Shown: positions 12,135 through 23,415 of the stretch, piece by piece
Layout: each line of letters opens with the position of its first letter
Numbering within the stretch: the stretch's first letter is position 1
NCBI GenBank assembly: GCA_033807695.1
Contig: CM066306.1
Span: 3,782,001-3,846,000, forward strand
From: Daedaleopsis sinensis
Taxonomy: Eukaryota; Basidiomycota; Agaricomycetes; Polyporales; Polyporaceae
Length of the DNA stretch: 64,000 nucleotides
Direction of reading: 5' to 3'
Program-made: the position numbers and the translations under genes
The notes under the pieces: generated by a model
The model's input: only the letters and a program-made list of their open reading frames with translations
What the model was told of the DNA's origin: nothing
The model's database searches: none

Positions 12135-15100
12135 CTACGTGCGCGTCCACGACGTGATCGTCTCCGCGAAGCCGTTCCTGTTCGCCGCGCTCGGGACGGT
12201 GCCGCGCCCGTTCGCGCTGAGCATGTACCGGCTCCCGACGGTCGAGAGCATGTAGAGCGCGATGCCCGAGCCCGCGTCGATGTTCGCGATCTGCTGCTGG
12301 CAGCTGAACGAGGTCACGCACGCCTGGTTGTAGTGCTGCCGACGAGCACGAGCACGCGCGCGGTCAGCGAGGACACCATGAACGTATAAGCATACGCAGA
12401 CGCAGACGTACCTGGAAGAAGCTGTACAGGCCGGCCCCTGCGCCGTGTGCGAGTCGCGTGTCAGTGTGGGATGGTGAGGGGTGGTGAGGAAACGAGGAAC
12501 GCCACGCACCGTAGACGAGGATGTTCTGCGAGTTGGACACCGTGAGGGCCCACGCCGCGTTCGGGCCGGGCGTGGGGTCCTTGTACGCGCTGTTCAACAC
12601 GAACGGCGCAGGGGGCGTGGGGTTCGGCTGGAAGTACGGCTGCACGCGGCGGGGTCAGAACGCGCTCCATAGTCTAAACGCGTGCGGACGCGGGCGCGGG
12701 CACGGGCACGTACCGTCTCGGTCTGGATCAGGCCCATGTAGTGGTCCCGCGCGTTGTTGAGGTAGTACTGGTAGATGATGTTGTGCTCGCTCGCGGTCCC
12801 GACCATCCAGACGGGCCCCTGCGACTCGGACATGATCCCGCGCCCGGTGTAGAGGTTGACCTGCGGGCCCGAGTCCAGGTCGTGGTCGGCGGTCCACACC
12901 CACAGTCCCTGTGAGAGCACCCGTGAGCCGATGTACCCCGCGATGCGCAGTAGCGCGTCAGCTCACCTCGAGGTACGCGGTCGAGGACGCGGTGAGATGG
13001 AGACCCATGAATGCAGCGAAGCAGTTGTTGCCCCCCGCGCCGGACGTCGGGCATTGCGACGCCTGGAGGTTCGTGCCAGCCTCTGCATCGATCCGTGAGC
13101 GACTGGTGACTTACGACAGACAGGGGAAAACAGACACGTACTGCCACCAAGGATGATATGTGTGTCCCAGGTCCCGGCGGCGGCCTTCTGCCCCGCGGGG
13201 TCGTGCACGTTCCATTCGAGCACGATCGCGCCCGCCGCTGGGCCGCGTGTCGAGAAGATCATGTCCGAGATCTCCAGAACGCCAGTCGAGCCAGGAGTGC
13301 CCGCGCGGATGACCGGGCGAGCTGGAGCGTGCGTCAGCGCGGCTCACACACATCGCGATGAGGCACGTACGGTTGTTGTAGTCGGCGAAGGCGCTGCCCG
13401 TGCCCAGGATGGTGGACCACGCCTCGCCCACGATCTGCGTCCCGGCAGGGATCGTGACCGTGTTGCTGACGACGTACACACCCGCGTCGAAGAAGATGAT
13501 CTTGCAGCCCGACCACTGCGCCCCGCGCATGATTCAGCAAACCACGTTCTCCCGCAAGAGGAAAGACGGCGCGCTCGTACCTGGTTGAATACAGCCTGGA
13601 TCGCGGCCGTGTCGTCTGTATGTCCGTCTCCCTTCGCGCCCGAGGCCTTGACGCTGACGAACTGGTCCGGGGCGTAGTTCGCGTACTGCGGGTGGCCCTT
13701 CGAGACGATCCTGCCTCCCGAGTCCAGCAGACTGGCCGCCTTGTTGATGGACGCGATGTTCCCCTGGATGAAGCGGCCGTTGGCGTTTGTGCCCGTGTAG
13801 ACGTTGCCCTGCGCCCATGAGTTGATCGTCGTGGTCCCGCCGGCGAGGAGGACGGTGCCGTCTGAGACGCCGACAGCGGTGGGTACGTTGTTGAGCTTGA
13901 TGTTGTTGAGCACGATCGCGCCGTGGAGAGATCCGCCGCTCGGGGAGGTCTGGCGGAGGAAGATGGGGGTGTTGGTCGCGACAGCATCGATGATCGCCTC
14001 TCCGCCGGCGCCTTGCGTATCGAGAGTGGTGCCTCCGTTGTGGAAGTCAAATCCGACCTACACAGCAGCGTTAGATTATGGACGGGAGATGCACAGTATA
14101 CGGACACGGGCGCACCTGACAGTTGTTGATGGTGACACCTTGGAACGTCCATCCCCAGTTCCAGTTCATGTAAACCTGCGCGGAGTTTAATTTCTCGTCC
14201 GATCAACATATCTACTGTAGAAACTTACACCTGTCGAGAGGCATTGTCAGTGATGGCAGACTGAGAGCATCCTCGAACGACTTACCAGTGTCGGCGTTGT
14301 TGATGGTGATGTTGCGTACAGTGAACCTGGAAACCCGCGCTCGGGAACAAGACCGAGGGGGGTCACGGTATGGGACTCACTGTTGGTTGCCAACCTGCAT
14401 GCCGAACTTGCCTCCATTGAAAACGAGATCTATCAGAGCACGATAGAGTCAGAAATTCGAGGTGTGCATTGAAGTTAACGTACCTCCCATGAAGCCTCCA
14501 CTATCGTCCAGAACAGGTCAGCGGGTCCCAAACAAGAGGACACTCACGTCAAGGGCGGTGCCTCACCTTCCGTTATCCATCCAAATACCTATCAAAAGCA
14601 AGGTTATCAGTGTCAATCTGAGCTCTAAGCGCATATGACCGAGGAAGGCGTACCTTGGTGGGCATTACCCGGGGTCGTCGACATCTGGAAGACAATGTTG
14701 ATCAAGGAAGTCGCCTGCGAGACCTGCCAGTGGAGACCCGTGCCGGATGTACCGGGCGGTATGCGCGAAGTATCGAGCTTGAAGTTGCGGATGGAGTGGT
14801 AGCTACCCGATCCACGTGAGCACAGCGCATCCCGCAATAAGCCATTCGAGTCGGTGGGTCAGACGTACAAGTTGTTCTGGTTGACGTACCAGCCCGGGTC
14901 AGCATCTATAGATAGCGAGAATATGTCAGCTTGAGCTTGGAGCTTCGTCAGTAGTTTAGGTCGACGCCGTACCGATGATCGCGATGCCCGAGAAACTGCT
15001 GCTGGCTACGATGGTGGGCATGTGCTTTGCGTCACCGATCATTGACGTGTAATAGTAGGAGATAACCGGGGACGAGACAAGGTACGTTCTAGAAACACCC

Positions 15101-15654
15101 TGTCAGCTCCCCACGCACACGGCATCTGAAGAACGGCGACACTTTACCCTGCAGGGAAGTAGACGACAGCCGGATAGATTCTGGATTCATCATGAGCTCT
15201 TGAGGGACCTCATGCAGAGCGGCCTGAGCACGACTCACGATGATTGAGAGCAGCCATTCCCGCAACGGCCACCAGAGGACATAGCAGCGCTGTCTGCGCG
15301 TCAGCGACGCGCCCACGGGCTCAAAAGAGCACAACCCTCACTTTATCGCCGCAGTGTCGTCCGTAACACCGTCACCGCGCGCACCGAAATCCTGGACAGG
15401 AGAGGTAGTCAGCGCCCGACCGCGTGGAGACTGGGCGCGCACAGGTGCACCTTGACGTTGCGGAAGACCTGGTAGCCCCCCGGGTTGCCGTTGAAGGGCG
15501 CGGTCCCTCGGTGTGTGATCTGTTCCATCCAGAACGGCGCGCTCGTGGCGGCCGTGCCACTGGTGACTGGGACGGAGCATGAGGTCCCGAGGCCGGCGAC
15601 GAAGGTCGCGTAGCCGAGGAGGGTGAAGAGCAGGTGAATGGGATCGAGGCGCAT
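12135..15654 (-). CDS. GH55 exo-beta-1,3-glucanase, copy B
   Basis: Inverted paralogue of the gene at 3742-7243, with the same start (MRLDPIHLLFTLLGYATF), signal peptide, twin DDTAAI helix starts and final residues (ETITSWTRT). Every junction I checked is conserved, although one acceptor has changed from CAG to TAG. The reading frame appears unbroken, so this should be a second working secreted beta-1,3-glucanase of about 766 residues. Substitutions are mostly silent or conservative, for example SAPVTSGTAAAS against SVPVTSGTAATS. The C-terminal exon differs more (SFSCQQQIANIDAG against SFNCQQQNVNIDAG). The two genes converge, so a long read-through transcript of either would be antisense to the other. 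Divergence in the upstream region leaves room for different expression of the two copies. Confidence 0.9.
14229..14230 (-). other. 2-nt micro-exon in GH55 copy B
   Basis: Same GT micro-exon as in copy A, between CGACAG and GTAAGT on the minus strand. Flanking introns are 14231-14285 (55 nt) and 14176-14228 (53 nt). The intron bodies have diverged slightly, yet the micro-exon and its splice sites are unchanged. Confidence 0.82.
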
Positions 15655-15726
15655 CTCGGAGATTGCTGGGACGTGCTGGAGGATATCGAGCTGGACGCTG
15701 CAGTCTTCGCCGCTGCGTGGCGGGAT

Positions 15727-15733
15727 CTTTATA
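15727..15733 (-). promoter_or_regulatory. TATA box of GH55 copy B
   Basis: TATAAAG on the minus strand, 73 bp before the ATG, is the counterpart of the box in copy A. Confidence 0.55.
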
Positions 15734-16285
15734 CATTCTATGTTATCGCGGGGGCAACATGTCAGCGGTCCACGTTTGGAGAACTGTAAGGCAGAAAGAA
15801 GCGCAAAGACTGACCTTCATACGTTCATCTTCTCGGGACCGAGCTGTAGATAACACGTCACGGTCGCAGACGCTGCTAGGACGGTGGCGTTCTCCAATCT
15901 GGAGTGTTGAATCGGTCAATGAACATTGAAGGTTCCTGGCTTGGGGCGCCCATGAGAGCAGCGTTCGCATCATCATTCGCTGCGATTCGCCGCATGACTG
16001 GTTCGCGGTATCTGAGAGAGATTCGTCAGTAACGTGGTCGCATAGTACGCTCGCATACCGCACCTAGACACGCACATCAGCGTGGTCCGCACGATGCGCG
16101 CACATTCGGAGAAGGCGGCCAGGTGGATCGCGCATAGAAGTGCGAAACATGTGCGCCGCTGACAAAAGTTGCAGCCTCTTCTCTCCGGACGCGACAAAGT
16201 CACCCTCAGGCTGAAGCTAAGAGTCGCATTCTGCAGTGCGCTGAGAGCGGTAGTTGTGTGAGAAATATTTGCGCAGTATATCGCA

Positions 16286-17969
16286 CATTTTGCTGATGTT
16301 CAGAGTTCAATTACACCATAGACTTCGCGGGAGGAGGAGGACACCTCACGGAGGAGGCCTAGGGTAGTAGACAGACATAGTAGACTGAGTGCGCGTCTAT
16401 CGCAGACACACCCTGTACCGTGACATGTGCATCTATATGTGACGTCGTGGTCACGGATAATCAGATGATATAAGTAGACCCAAGAGGGGGGCACCGGCAG
16501 ATGCCGAGACCGGCGCTAGGAGGGGGGAGGGGGGGTCCCGGGGTCCTTAATGCACTTCGGGGATACCCCTTGGGAAATTCGTTTGGACCCTCTGCAGATG
16601 TGTTGGAAGCTATTCTGAGCACACAAAGACTCGTTAGAGCACTTAAGCACACAAGCACTTACCTCTCACCGGTCTTGGACTCAGGCTGGCTATGAAAAGT
16701 TTAAGCACAGTGACTTGAGTTCTCGGCGCTTGCCAAAGTATTACTTCTTTACTACTACCCAAGTTCTAAGCACGCCGATGGGCAAGGGCCTTTCCCCTGC
16801 CGTCGAGAATTGAAGGAATGTGTATCATTGTTTTTGCTCTTGCGCATGTTGAGGCCCGAAAACTAGGAAGTGATAGATACTTATTCAATTTCCTCAGGGA
16901 TGGAAAAGGGCATTAAATGCCCGTCGTGACTCGGAAGTTCATCTCATCAAATATGTGACTTACTCTCTAAAGTAGCAGCTACTATCTAGCAAATCATATC
17001 ACACACTGAGCACTGAGATGTGTTTTTATCTTCAATCAAATGGTCATGCCTGATATTACTATGCAATTTCGAAACTAAATAATCCGAGTCGGCGGTGGTC
17101 ACGAAATCATTATACTGACCACTGCTTAGGGCTGTCTCATACAACTTTTAACGTCTTACTGATGCTGTCAATCCCTGTTAATGCATCTAAACTCATGGGT
17201 CCGAACCTACTACTTACTAATAGTGAGCCGTCCGGAGGTGTTGGGCGCCTCCGCTTCTCCTTTAGGATATGTTATGCCGGAAAATATACCGTATATAGTA
17301 GTTTCCCACGGGGGGAGGGGGAGGGGGGGTCCCCAGAAACCCCTTATTGCACTTCGCCTACCCCGGTACGATTTTCACTTCATGCCCCCCTCTTGAGTAG
17401 ACCCTACGTAACATAACCTCACGTGTAACTATGTCAGCTAGCCTTGCACGACCTACTTACTTATAGACATGCAGTGAGTACGGACCTGCTGGCACAAGTC
17501 ATACATAGGATCCCGGCCGGCACAGTAACTTTAAGTCCGCGGAGAATCTACGTCCGGTCGGAGCGACTCCGAGCACTACGGACAATTCGGCTGGGTCCGG
17601 GTCGCCACTAAATGTGGCTTTTCGATCCGGTCGGGCAGTATGCATGCTACTTAATGTCATGGGCTGCAGCTGTGTCCGTCGAGATTCGTGAAGCAGGTGC
17701 CGGCTTATAGTGCAGTAGTAGTGACATACGTGGCATGCATGTTTGTACAAATTATATACGCCGCTCGCCTTGATAGTCACTAGTCACCGGTCACCCGCAA
17801 CTTAGTATCAGCAACAAGTTCTACGTTCATAACGAGCTCTTTCTCCACATGCTCTCGGGAGGCGTCACACACACAACTCGCTGGGCGCAAACTTCAATAA
17901 TCCTCCCCACCTCAAGTTCCCAGTCGCACTCCTCTTGCCCATCAACTTTGATACCAGGCTCCTGGCAGC
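16286..17969. other. Intergenic with two G-rich direct repeats
   Basis: There is no credible gene and the sequence is more AT-rich than its surroundings. Two similar blocks in the same orientation, 16521-16560 and 17311-17356, each hold a long G tract, then GTCCC, then CTTAATGCACTTCG or CTTATTGCACTTCG. They may be remnants of a small non-coding repeat. Confidence 0.5.
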
Positions 17970-18585
17970 TCACGCGCCGGATACCTTCACGAGAAGGTTT
18001 CCATTCCCGCCCGCGGCTTGGTATCCTGCAGGAAAAACATCAACACCCATGCACGCCTGAACAGCAGCGCAAGCAAAGCAACTGGAAAGCAGAAACGCAC
18101 CAGCGATGTTGCAGTCGTTGCCCGGGCACGCGGGGCAATTGTCGAGCACCCACTTGACCCCCGTCGCGACGTCGCGGCAGTACGAGGACGCGGTGTCCGA
18201 GTCGCCGACCGCGAAGCCCTTGACGATCGTGCGCCCCGAGTGGCACATGATCGTTCCGCCGCGGCTCACGGTGCACGCCTTCGTGCCGAGGCTGACGAGG
18301 TAGTTGTTGCAGTCGACCCGCCGACGTTGCCGGGCGTCGCCTCTGAGGCCGGGTACTAGCAGCGCCCGTCGAGGCGCTTGGCGAGGAGATCGCGGGAGGG
18401 GATGAACTCGTCGGTCTGTGTTTGTGTGTAAAGGAGGGTTGTGTTAGTGTTAGTGGGGGGCTAGTCGACGGAGGTCGGTGCGGACATACGAGGTTGGCTG
18501 CGGCGGGGAGAGTGATTGCGTGCGCAACCTGGACCGCGGAGAGCACGAGGGCGAGGAAGGTGGTGTAGGAGGCGACTTGGACCAT
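17970..18585 (-). pseudogene. Broken small secreted cysteine-containing protein
   Basis: On the minus strand the ATG at 18585 opens a clear signal peptide (MVQVASYTTFLALVLSAVQVAHA). A regular intron with GTATGT donor and ACACAG acceptor follows, then an exon starting TDEFIPSRDLLAKRLDGRC. Directly after that Cys comes an in-frame TAG. About 45 nt later the frame must shift by one base to continue into CNNYLVSLGTKACTVSRGG, then GFAVGDSDTASSYCRDV and DNCPACPGNDCNIAG. A last intron leads to a short final exon ending NGNLLVKVSGA. No AG acceptor exists that could splice around the stop and shift. The layout, about 150 residues with paired cysteines, resembles small secreted proteins common in wood-decay basidiomycetes. 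Two sequence errors in one spot are the alternative to pseudogenisation. Confidence 0.62.
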
Positions 18586-18706
18586 CTTGAAGTGACTTGG
18601 TGCACGTGAGGAAGTGGGAGGAGGAGATCTGGAGGAGGAGTGTTCAGGCTGAGACACTTGAAGAACTTGCGTTCGCCGATGTCGATGTAGCGAGTGTCGA
18701 TGCACA

Positions 18707-18713
18707 TTTTATA
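18707..18713 (-). promoter_or_regulatory. TATA box of the small secreted protein gene
   Basis: TATAAAA on the minus strand lies about 122 bp upstream of the ATG at 18585. The promoter looks intact although the coding region is broken. Confidence 0.5.
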
Positions 18714-19921
18714 CCAGCCAGCTAGACTCTAGATGCGCTGGTTACACCCGCCGTGGATCGGAGCGGTCGGTGTGCACGCGTCCGCGGTCAATGCTTGAAC
18801 GAGCATCCCGCCGGGCTCATCTACCGGGTGGCTGAGTTATTGCTAACCTCCGGGGCAATGGATGTGCGGCCGACGCAGCGATCACAGCCATACTCACCTG
18901 CATCGAACGACACCGCGCACGCTTGCGCCAGTTATCGCGTGTCTGTGCCGGCCAACGGTCCCAGACGGCGGCACTGATGGTAGGGCCGATCGGAAGTGAG
19001 TGGCCCTCGGGCTTTCGCGCTCGTTGCGCCCGCTCGGGTCAGCGACGTTGTTTTTGAGAGCGCTGCTGTTCAATTAACGCGGGGGGAAGGCGACGTGCCG
19101 GGCGTGCCGCGAGAATCCGGCGTGCGCTCAAGCACCGTGACTGCGCCACTCCGAGTTTGACCTGGTTTAACCCCGAGACCATACCCGTGAGCGCTAGCAC
19201 TGACGAGTACTTTGCGAGAGTAGGAGTAGCTGATCTGTACAAATTCAATAAGCTGCAGGTTTGTGACGAGCGTCAGGAGTGTACACTTGCCCAAGCTGTG
19301 TCGTGCGAACCGTTGCATGAAGTGTTGGCTTTCGGGGGTGCATCTTGCCTCGCTCTCCGCCGCTCTGTTACGTCTCAATCCCTTTCGCCTAGCATCATGT
19401 AGTCATACTGTAACGTGGGCACTCGCTTGAATCTTCCAGGGAGTCGGCGGCGAATTAAAGGGGGCGCACTGCTAATCAGACTATTATCTGCCCGGGCCCA
19501 TAGGCGTACGGGGCACCAGAGGGGTAGATTCGACTAGGTTCCGGTGGACTCGCGCGAATGGCACCCTGATGTGTTGTATGAGACTGAGTGTCCCTAGACC
19601 AAGTTACTTATGCTGCAATGCACACCCGCGTCTTTGATGATTCGTCATTTTCTGGCTGTGCTTGAGTCGTTGTGCAATGTAGACGTTTTGCTGGGAGCGT
19701 AACGAGCGTTGCATCCTCTCGTTGTGGGCAAGGCTCGGGTGTCCAGCAAGCGCCCGGAGTTCAATAACATGGGAGCCAAATATGGAAGTTCGGGAACTGC
19801 CGGGAAGAGCTATACAGCACCTCCCAAGCCACCGGCTGGCCGCGACGGTAGGCGAGAAGGTATCGAGCTCACCGACGACACCGACGACCAGCGACAAGAC
19901 TCACGCTGCAGACAAGACGAG
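18714..19921. other. Intergenic 1.2 kb upstream of the L11 gene
   Basis: No supported gene. It lies between the divergently transcribed secreted-protein locus and the ribosomal protein gene and should hold the latter's promoter. I see no canonical TATA box near 19800-19920. Confidence 0.5.
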
Positions 19922-20823
19922 ATGGTTCGTCCGCCGTCCTCTATCTACTCTGCTTGCCGTTTGCGGGGCTCGAAGCTGACCGAGTGTGTTTGGTGTTCGT
20001 AGGCTGAGCAAAAAACCGCCCCCACGAACCCTATGAAGGAGCTCCGGATTGACAAGCTTGTCATCAGTGCGTATATTCTCCTTCTCTGTTGGAGTGCGAC
20101 TGAGCTGGGTACTCACGTTCGCCGTCTCTTTGTGTCGTCCCGCCCCTGCGCGCACACTTGGTCTTTGGAATCACATCTATCCTCAAATCGCCGCATCTCC
20201 CGGCTACTTTCCTTGCTCCTCACTCCCCCAACTACCGTCGAACTCTTCCTTGCCATCTTCGCATGCTTCACTCTCGCGGCAACAGACATCTCCGTCGGCG
20301 AATCCGGTGATCGTCTGACGCGGGCGTCCAAGGTGCTCGAGCAGCTCACCGGCCAGACCCCTGTGACCTCGAAGGCGCGCTACACGGTGCGCACGTTCGG
20401 CATCCGGCGTAACGAGAAGATCGCCGTGCACGTCACCATCCGCGGGCCCAAGGCGGAGGAGATCCTCGAGCGCGGGTTGAAGGTCAAGGAGTACGAGCTC
20501 AAGCGCGGCAACTTCTCCGAGACGGGCAACTTCGGGTTCGGCATCCAGGAGCACATCGATCTCGGGGCCCGCTACGACCCCACGATCGGTATCTTTGGCA
20601 TGGACTTCTACGTCGTCATGGGCCGCCCTGGGGCGCGCGTCGCGCGGAGGAAGCAGAAGAAGGCGCGGGTGGGCTTCCAGCATCGGATTAAGAAGGAGGA
20701 CACGATGGGCTGGTTCAAGCAGCGGTTCGACGGTATCATCTTGGTGCGTTCGCCCGTGTTTCCAGCTCGGAAATCGGTCGCTGACGTTGGATTGTGCCGC
20801 CGGAATGTGTACAGGCGAAGTAG
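19922..20823 (+). CDS. rpl11: 60S ribosomal protein L11 (uL5)
   Basis: Large-subunit protein that binds 5S rRNA in the central protuberance. Four coding exons: 19922-19924, 20003-20066, 20286-20743 and 20815-20823, giving 177 residues against about 174 in most fungi. The first coding exon is just the ATG, followed by a 78-nt intron with donor GTTCGT. The protein then reads [20 protein letters not shown], continues with [20 protein letters not shown] and [16 protein letters not shown], and ends [17 protein letters not shown]. Conservation is that of a near-invariant ribosomal protein. The second intron is long for this genome (219 nt). I looked there for an intron-borne snoRNA and found no clear C/D boxes. 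The gene converges on the Josephin gene, 290 bp away. Confidence 0.97.
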
Positions 20824-21113
20824 ACGTTCTGTATCATATGTTTATGCTGTCGTTGCTGCTATGACCACCTGTACGCCATGCCATCCGCCATGCACCAAAA
20901 CACGCCATCATCGCATTTTTTCACGGGATTCACTTTGCTGTTATTTGCCAAACAAAAAATGTTGAGTGTTTGAGAGTTCGAAGGTGAGTTCGACCGATCA
21001 GTCGCTTCAGCACGACCGTCTGTGCAAGTATCCACCGTGATCGTCTCGAGAAAATGAAGCAAAGCATCGTCGCAAGAATCATACAGTTTCTATCGCTTTG
21101 TTCTACTCTCATC

Positions 21114-23044
21114 TCAGCCACCAAACCTCGCCAGGCGGCGACGCCTAATTTCCTCCATACTGAGCTGCTCGGCTTCGGGTTCCGCAACGTCAGCTTCCGA
21201 CTCGGTCTCCACGTCCGAAGATGGTTCTCGTAGTAGCGGCGGAGGCACCACAGGTGCCGGTTGGGCAGGCGGGGTCGACTGCGAGTTCTGCCGAACGTTG
21301 CTCTGCACCGCGCCGGGCTGTGGGCTAGGAACGCGGAAGCCAACAGGCACAGTCTCGAGCGAGGCCTGCAACGCCGCCTGCAGCTCCTCGTCTTCGTCGT
21401 CGTACATCCTATGTTGGCGCCACGCTGGAGGCGCTTGCGGCGCAGCTGCTGCAGGATGAGGCCGGTCCGCGTCCTCGCCCATCGGGCGTGAACTCTGCGC
21501 CATCGCCTCGCTCTCCGCGATCGCGCGGCGGAGCATCTCGTCCTCGTCCTCATCTTCGCCTTGTGCTGCTGCTCCTGTCGGCGCTTGTGCCCGCCGCGCT
21601 TGCGCGCGCGCGTTCATGCGCGCGACCTCGTCCTCGTACTGCTCCTGCAGCGCGAGCTCCTGCGTGCGCCGCATGTGCTCCATGACCGCGCGCTGGCGCG
21701 CCATGCTCGCCGCGACGGGGTCGACCTCCTCGATCTCGTCGTCGTCGGGCTCGGCGTGGAGCGGGCGCGGGTCGTCATCGTCGTCGTCCTCGATCACTTC
21801 GTACTCGCGCTGGATCGGGATGCCCGAGGTCGTGCGCGAGGGGAGCCGTTGGGGCGCGCGGAACGGGGCAGGGACCGGAGCCGGGACGGGGGCGGAGGAT
21901 GAGGACGAGGACGCGGGGACAGCGAAGCGATGGGGCATGTAGTCGCCGTAGTCGCCGCCGGAGAGCGAGGCCTGGAGGGCGGCCTGGAGCTCCATGTCTT
22001 CGTCCTCGAGCCCGTCGATGCCGTGCGTATGCGCCCCGGCGGCCGCGTACGTGGCGGAGAAGTCGCCCGCGCCGTCTTCGGGGATGTACGCGAAGCCCTC
22101 GTCTGCCTCGACACGCGGGAGGGCGAGCTTGGCGCTCGGGTCTTGCTGGACTACGGCGAAGATCGAGTAACCTGTGTGGAGAGCGGGAGGCATCGTGAGT
22201 GGTCGAACGCGACGGCTGCGCTGAGTGGGGGCACTCACCCTCTTGCTGCGCCTGCTGGAGGAACATGCCGAGGTAGAGCTTGCCTATGCGCTCGGGCGCG
22301 GCGTTGAACGAGTTGAGGTTGAACCAGTGGCCGCCGCCTGGGTCGGACTCGGGCGCGGGGTCGGGCGAGACGTTGCCGAAGCGGCGGAGGGTGTACCAGT
22401 GCTGGGCGTGGTTCAGGATGAACGCCATCTGCGTGCTGCGTGTTTGTGAGCGGTGGTCAGAAGTGTGGCGGGGATGTCACGCACTGAGGATGATCGTGAT
22501 ATGGGCGTAGTTCTTGCGCGCCCCACTGGACCAGACTGAGCGAAAAGTAAATCGTTAGAGTAGCGGACAAGAAGATGGATCCGACACACACCTCAGCTTG
22601 AAGTTGTCGGAGAGCGCCTTCTGCAGCACCTGCACAGAGAAGAAGCCTGGCGCACAGAGAACGGGTCAGTGGCGCAAGATCGCAGACACATACCATGACA
22701 CCGACGCACCGGTGTCGTCCATGTTATTGCTCGTAGCTGCGCGCTCGGTGTCGTCGAGTTCGCGCTGCTCGTCCTCGTCGAGCTCACGAGCGATCTCGGA
22801 GAGATCTGGAGCAGAGAACTGATGGCAGACGCTCGTCAGGACGATGGCCACAATCGTTCGGATCGCGCACTGACATACTGGCCTTCTGCGAAATGCGTGC
22901 AGCTCGTCAGCGCTGTGATGTGCGGGGCGCAGGCGATCAAGGCTTACGGAGGAGAGAATTCAGGGCGTGCTGGGCGCAGAGCATCTCGCCGGGCTGTTGC
23001 TTCTCATGGTAGATGAGCCCAACAAGCTGCTGGACGGCGGCCAT
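21114..23044 (-). CDS. Ataxin-3-like Josephin deubiquitinase
   Basis: Cysteine protease that trims ubiquitin chains. Seven exons on the minus strand (22948-23044, 22875-22885, 22710-22818, 22592-22646, 22485-22535, 22239-22435, 21114-22171) encode 525 residues. The Josephin domain covers residues 1 to about 185. It begins GLIYHEKQQPGEMLCAQHAL, with catalytic Cys23 and oxyanion-hole Gln16, followed by His120 in NHAQHWYTLRRFG and Asn149 in HWFNLNSFN. Three ubiquitin-interacting-motif-like helices follow: DEDMELQAALQASLSG, EDEMLRRAIAESEAM and DEDEELQAALQASLET. The tail between them is acidic and low-complexity. Length and order match fungal ataxin-3 relatives. Exon 2 is only 11 nt and is needed to keep the frame (NSLLQGQYFSAPDL). 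The start is the ATG before AAVQQLVGLIYHEK; an upstream in-frame extension has no conserved character. Confidence 0.95.
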
Positions 23045-23415
23045 CGTGTTGTAGACTGTGAAGCAAGTAGTCTGAGAGCAAAAAGGCAGAATATATGCGG
23101 GAGCGGAGGGCTTGGTGGCGGAGGACGAGATAGAGTGACGCGTCTCGGTTACGCGTCCTGGACTCATGTACTTGCACGCGCGCTCCTCGAGGTCCTGCTA
23201 CCTGACGCGTGTCTTACGTAAGCGTGCCCCCGGATCACTCTGGACGCGACAGTGGCAGAGGGCGCGCGCGAATGGCACGCAGCTCTCCTAGTCGCCATCC
23301 ATCACAAGTCCGCTGCCAGTGCCAGTGTCCACACCGACCGACCGTCTCTCCTTTCCTTTTGCCTTCATCTGTCTCGACACCCAATACCTCGAACTCGACG
23401 CCAGTTGCGCCCAGC
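23045..23415. promoter_or_regulatory. Shared divergent promoter region
   Basis: 371 bp lie between the start codons of the Josephin gene (minus) and the Atg27-like gene (plus). I see no TATA box on either side. Both core promoters and 5' leaders must lie here. Confidence 0.55.

Larger units (their letters stand above)
12130..16285 (-). repeat. Right arm of the large inverted duplication
   Basis: Inverse match of 3165-7250, including promoter TATA, exons, introns and the 2-nt micro-exon. At the outer edge the two copies share TTTCTCACACAACTACCG, then diverge within about 20 bases. Confidence 0.9.

Noticed and set aside
20067..20285. snoRNA inside the long L11 intron
   Set aside because: No paired C (RTGATGA) and D (CTGA) boxes or H/ACA pattern that I could place.
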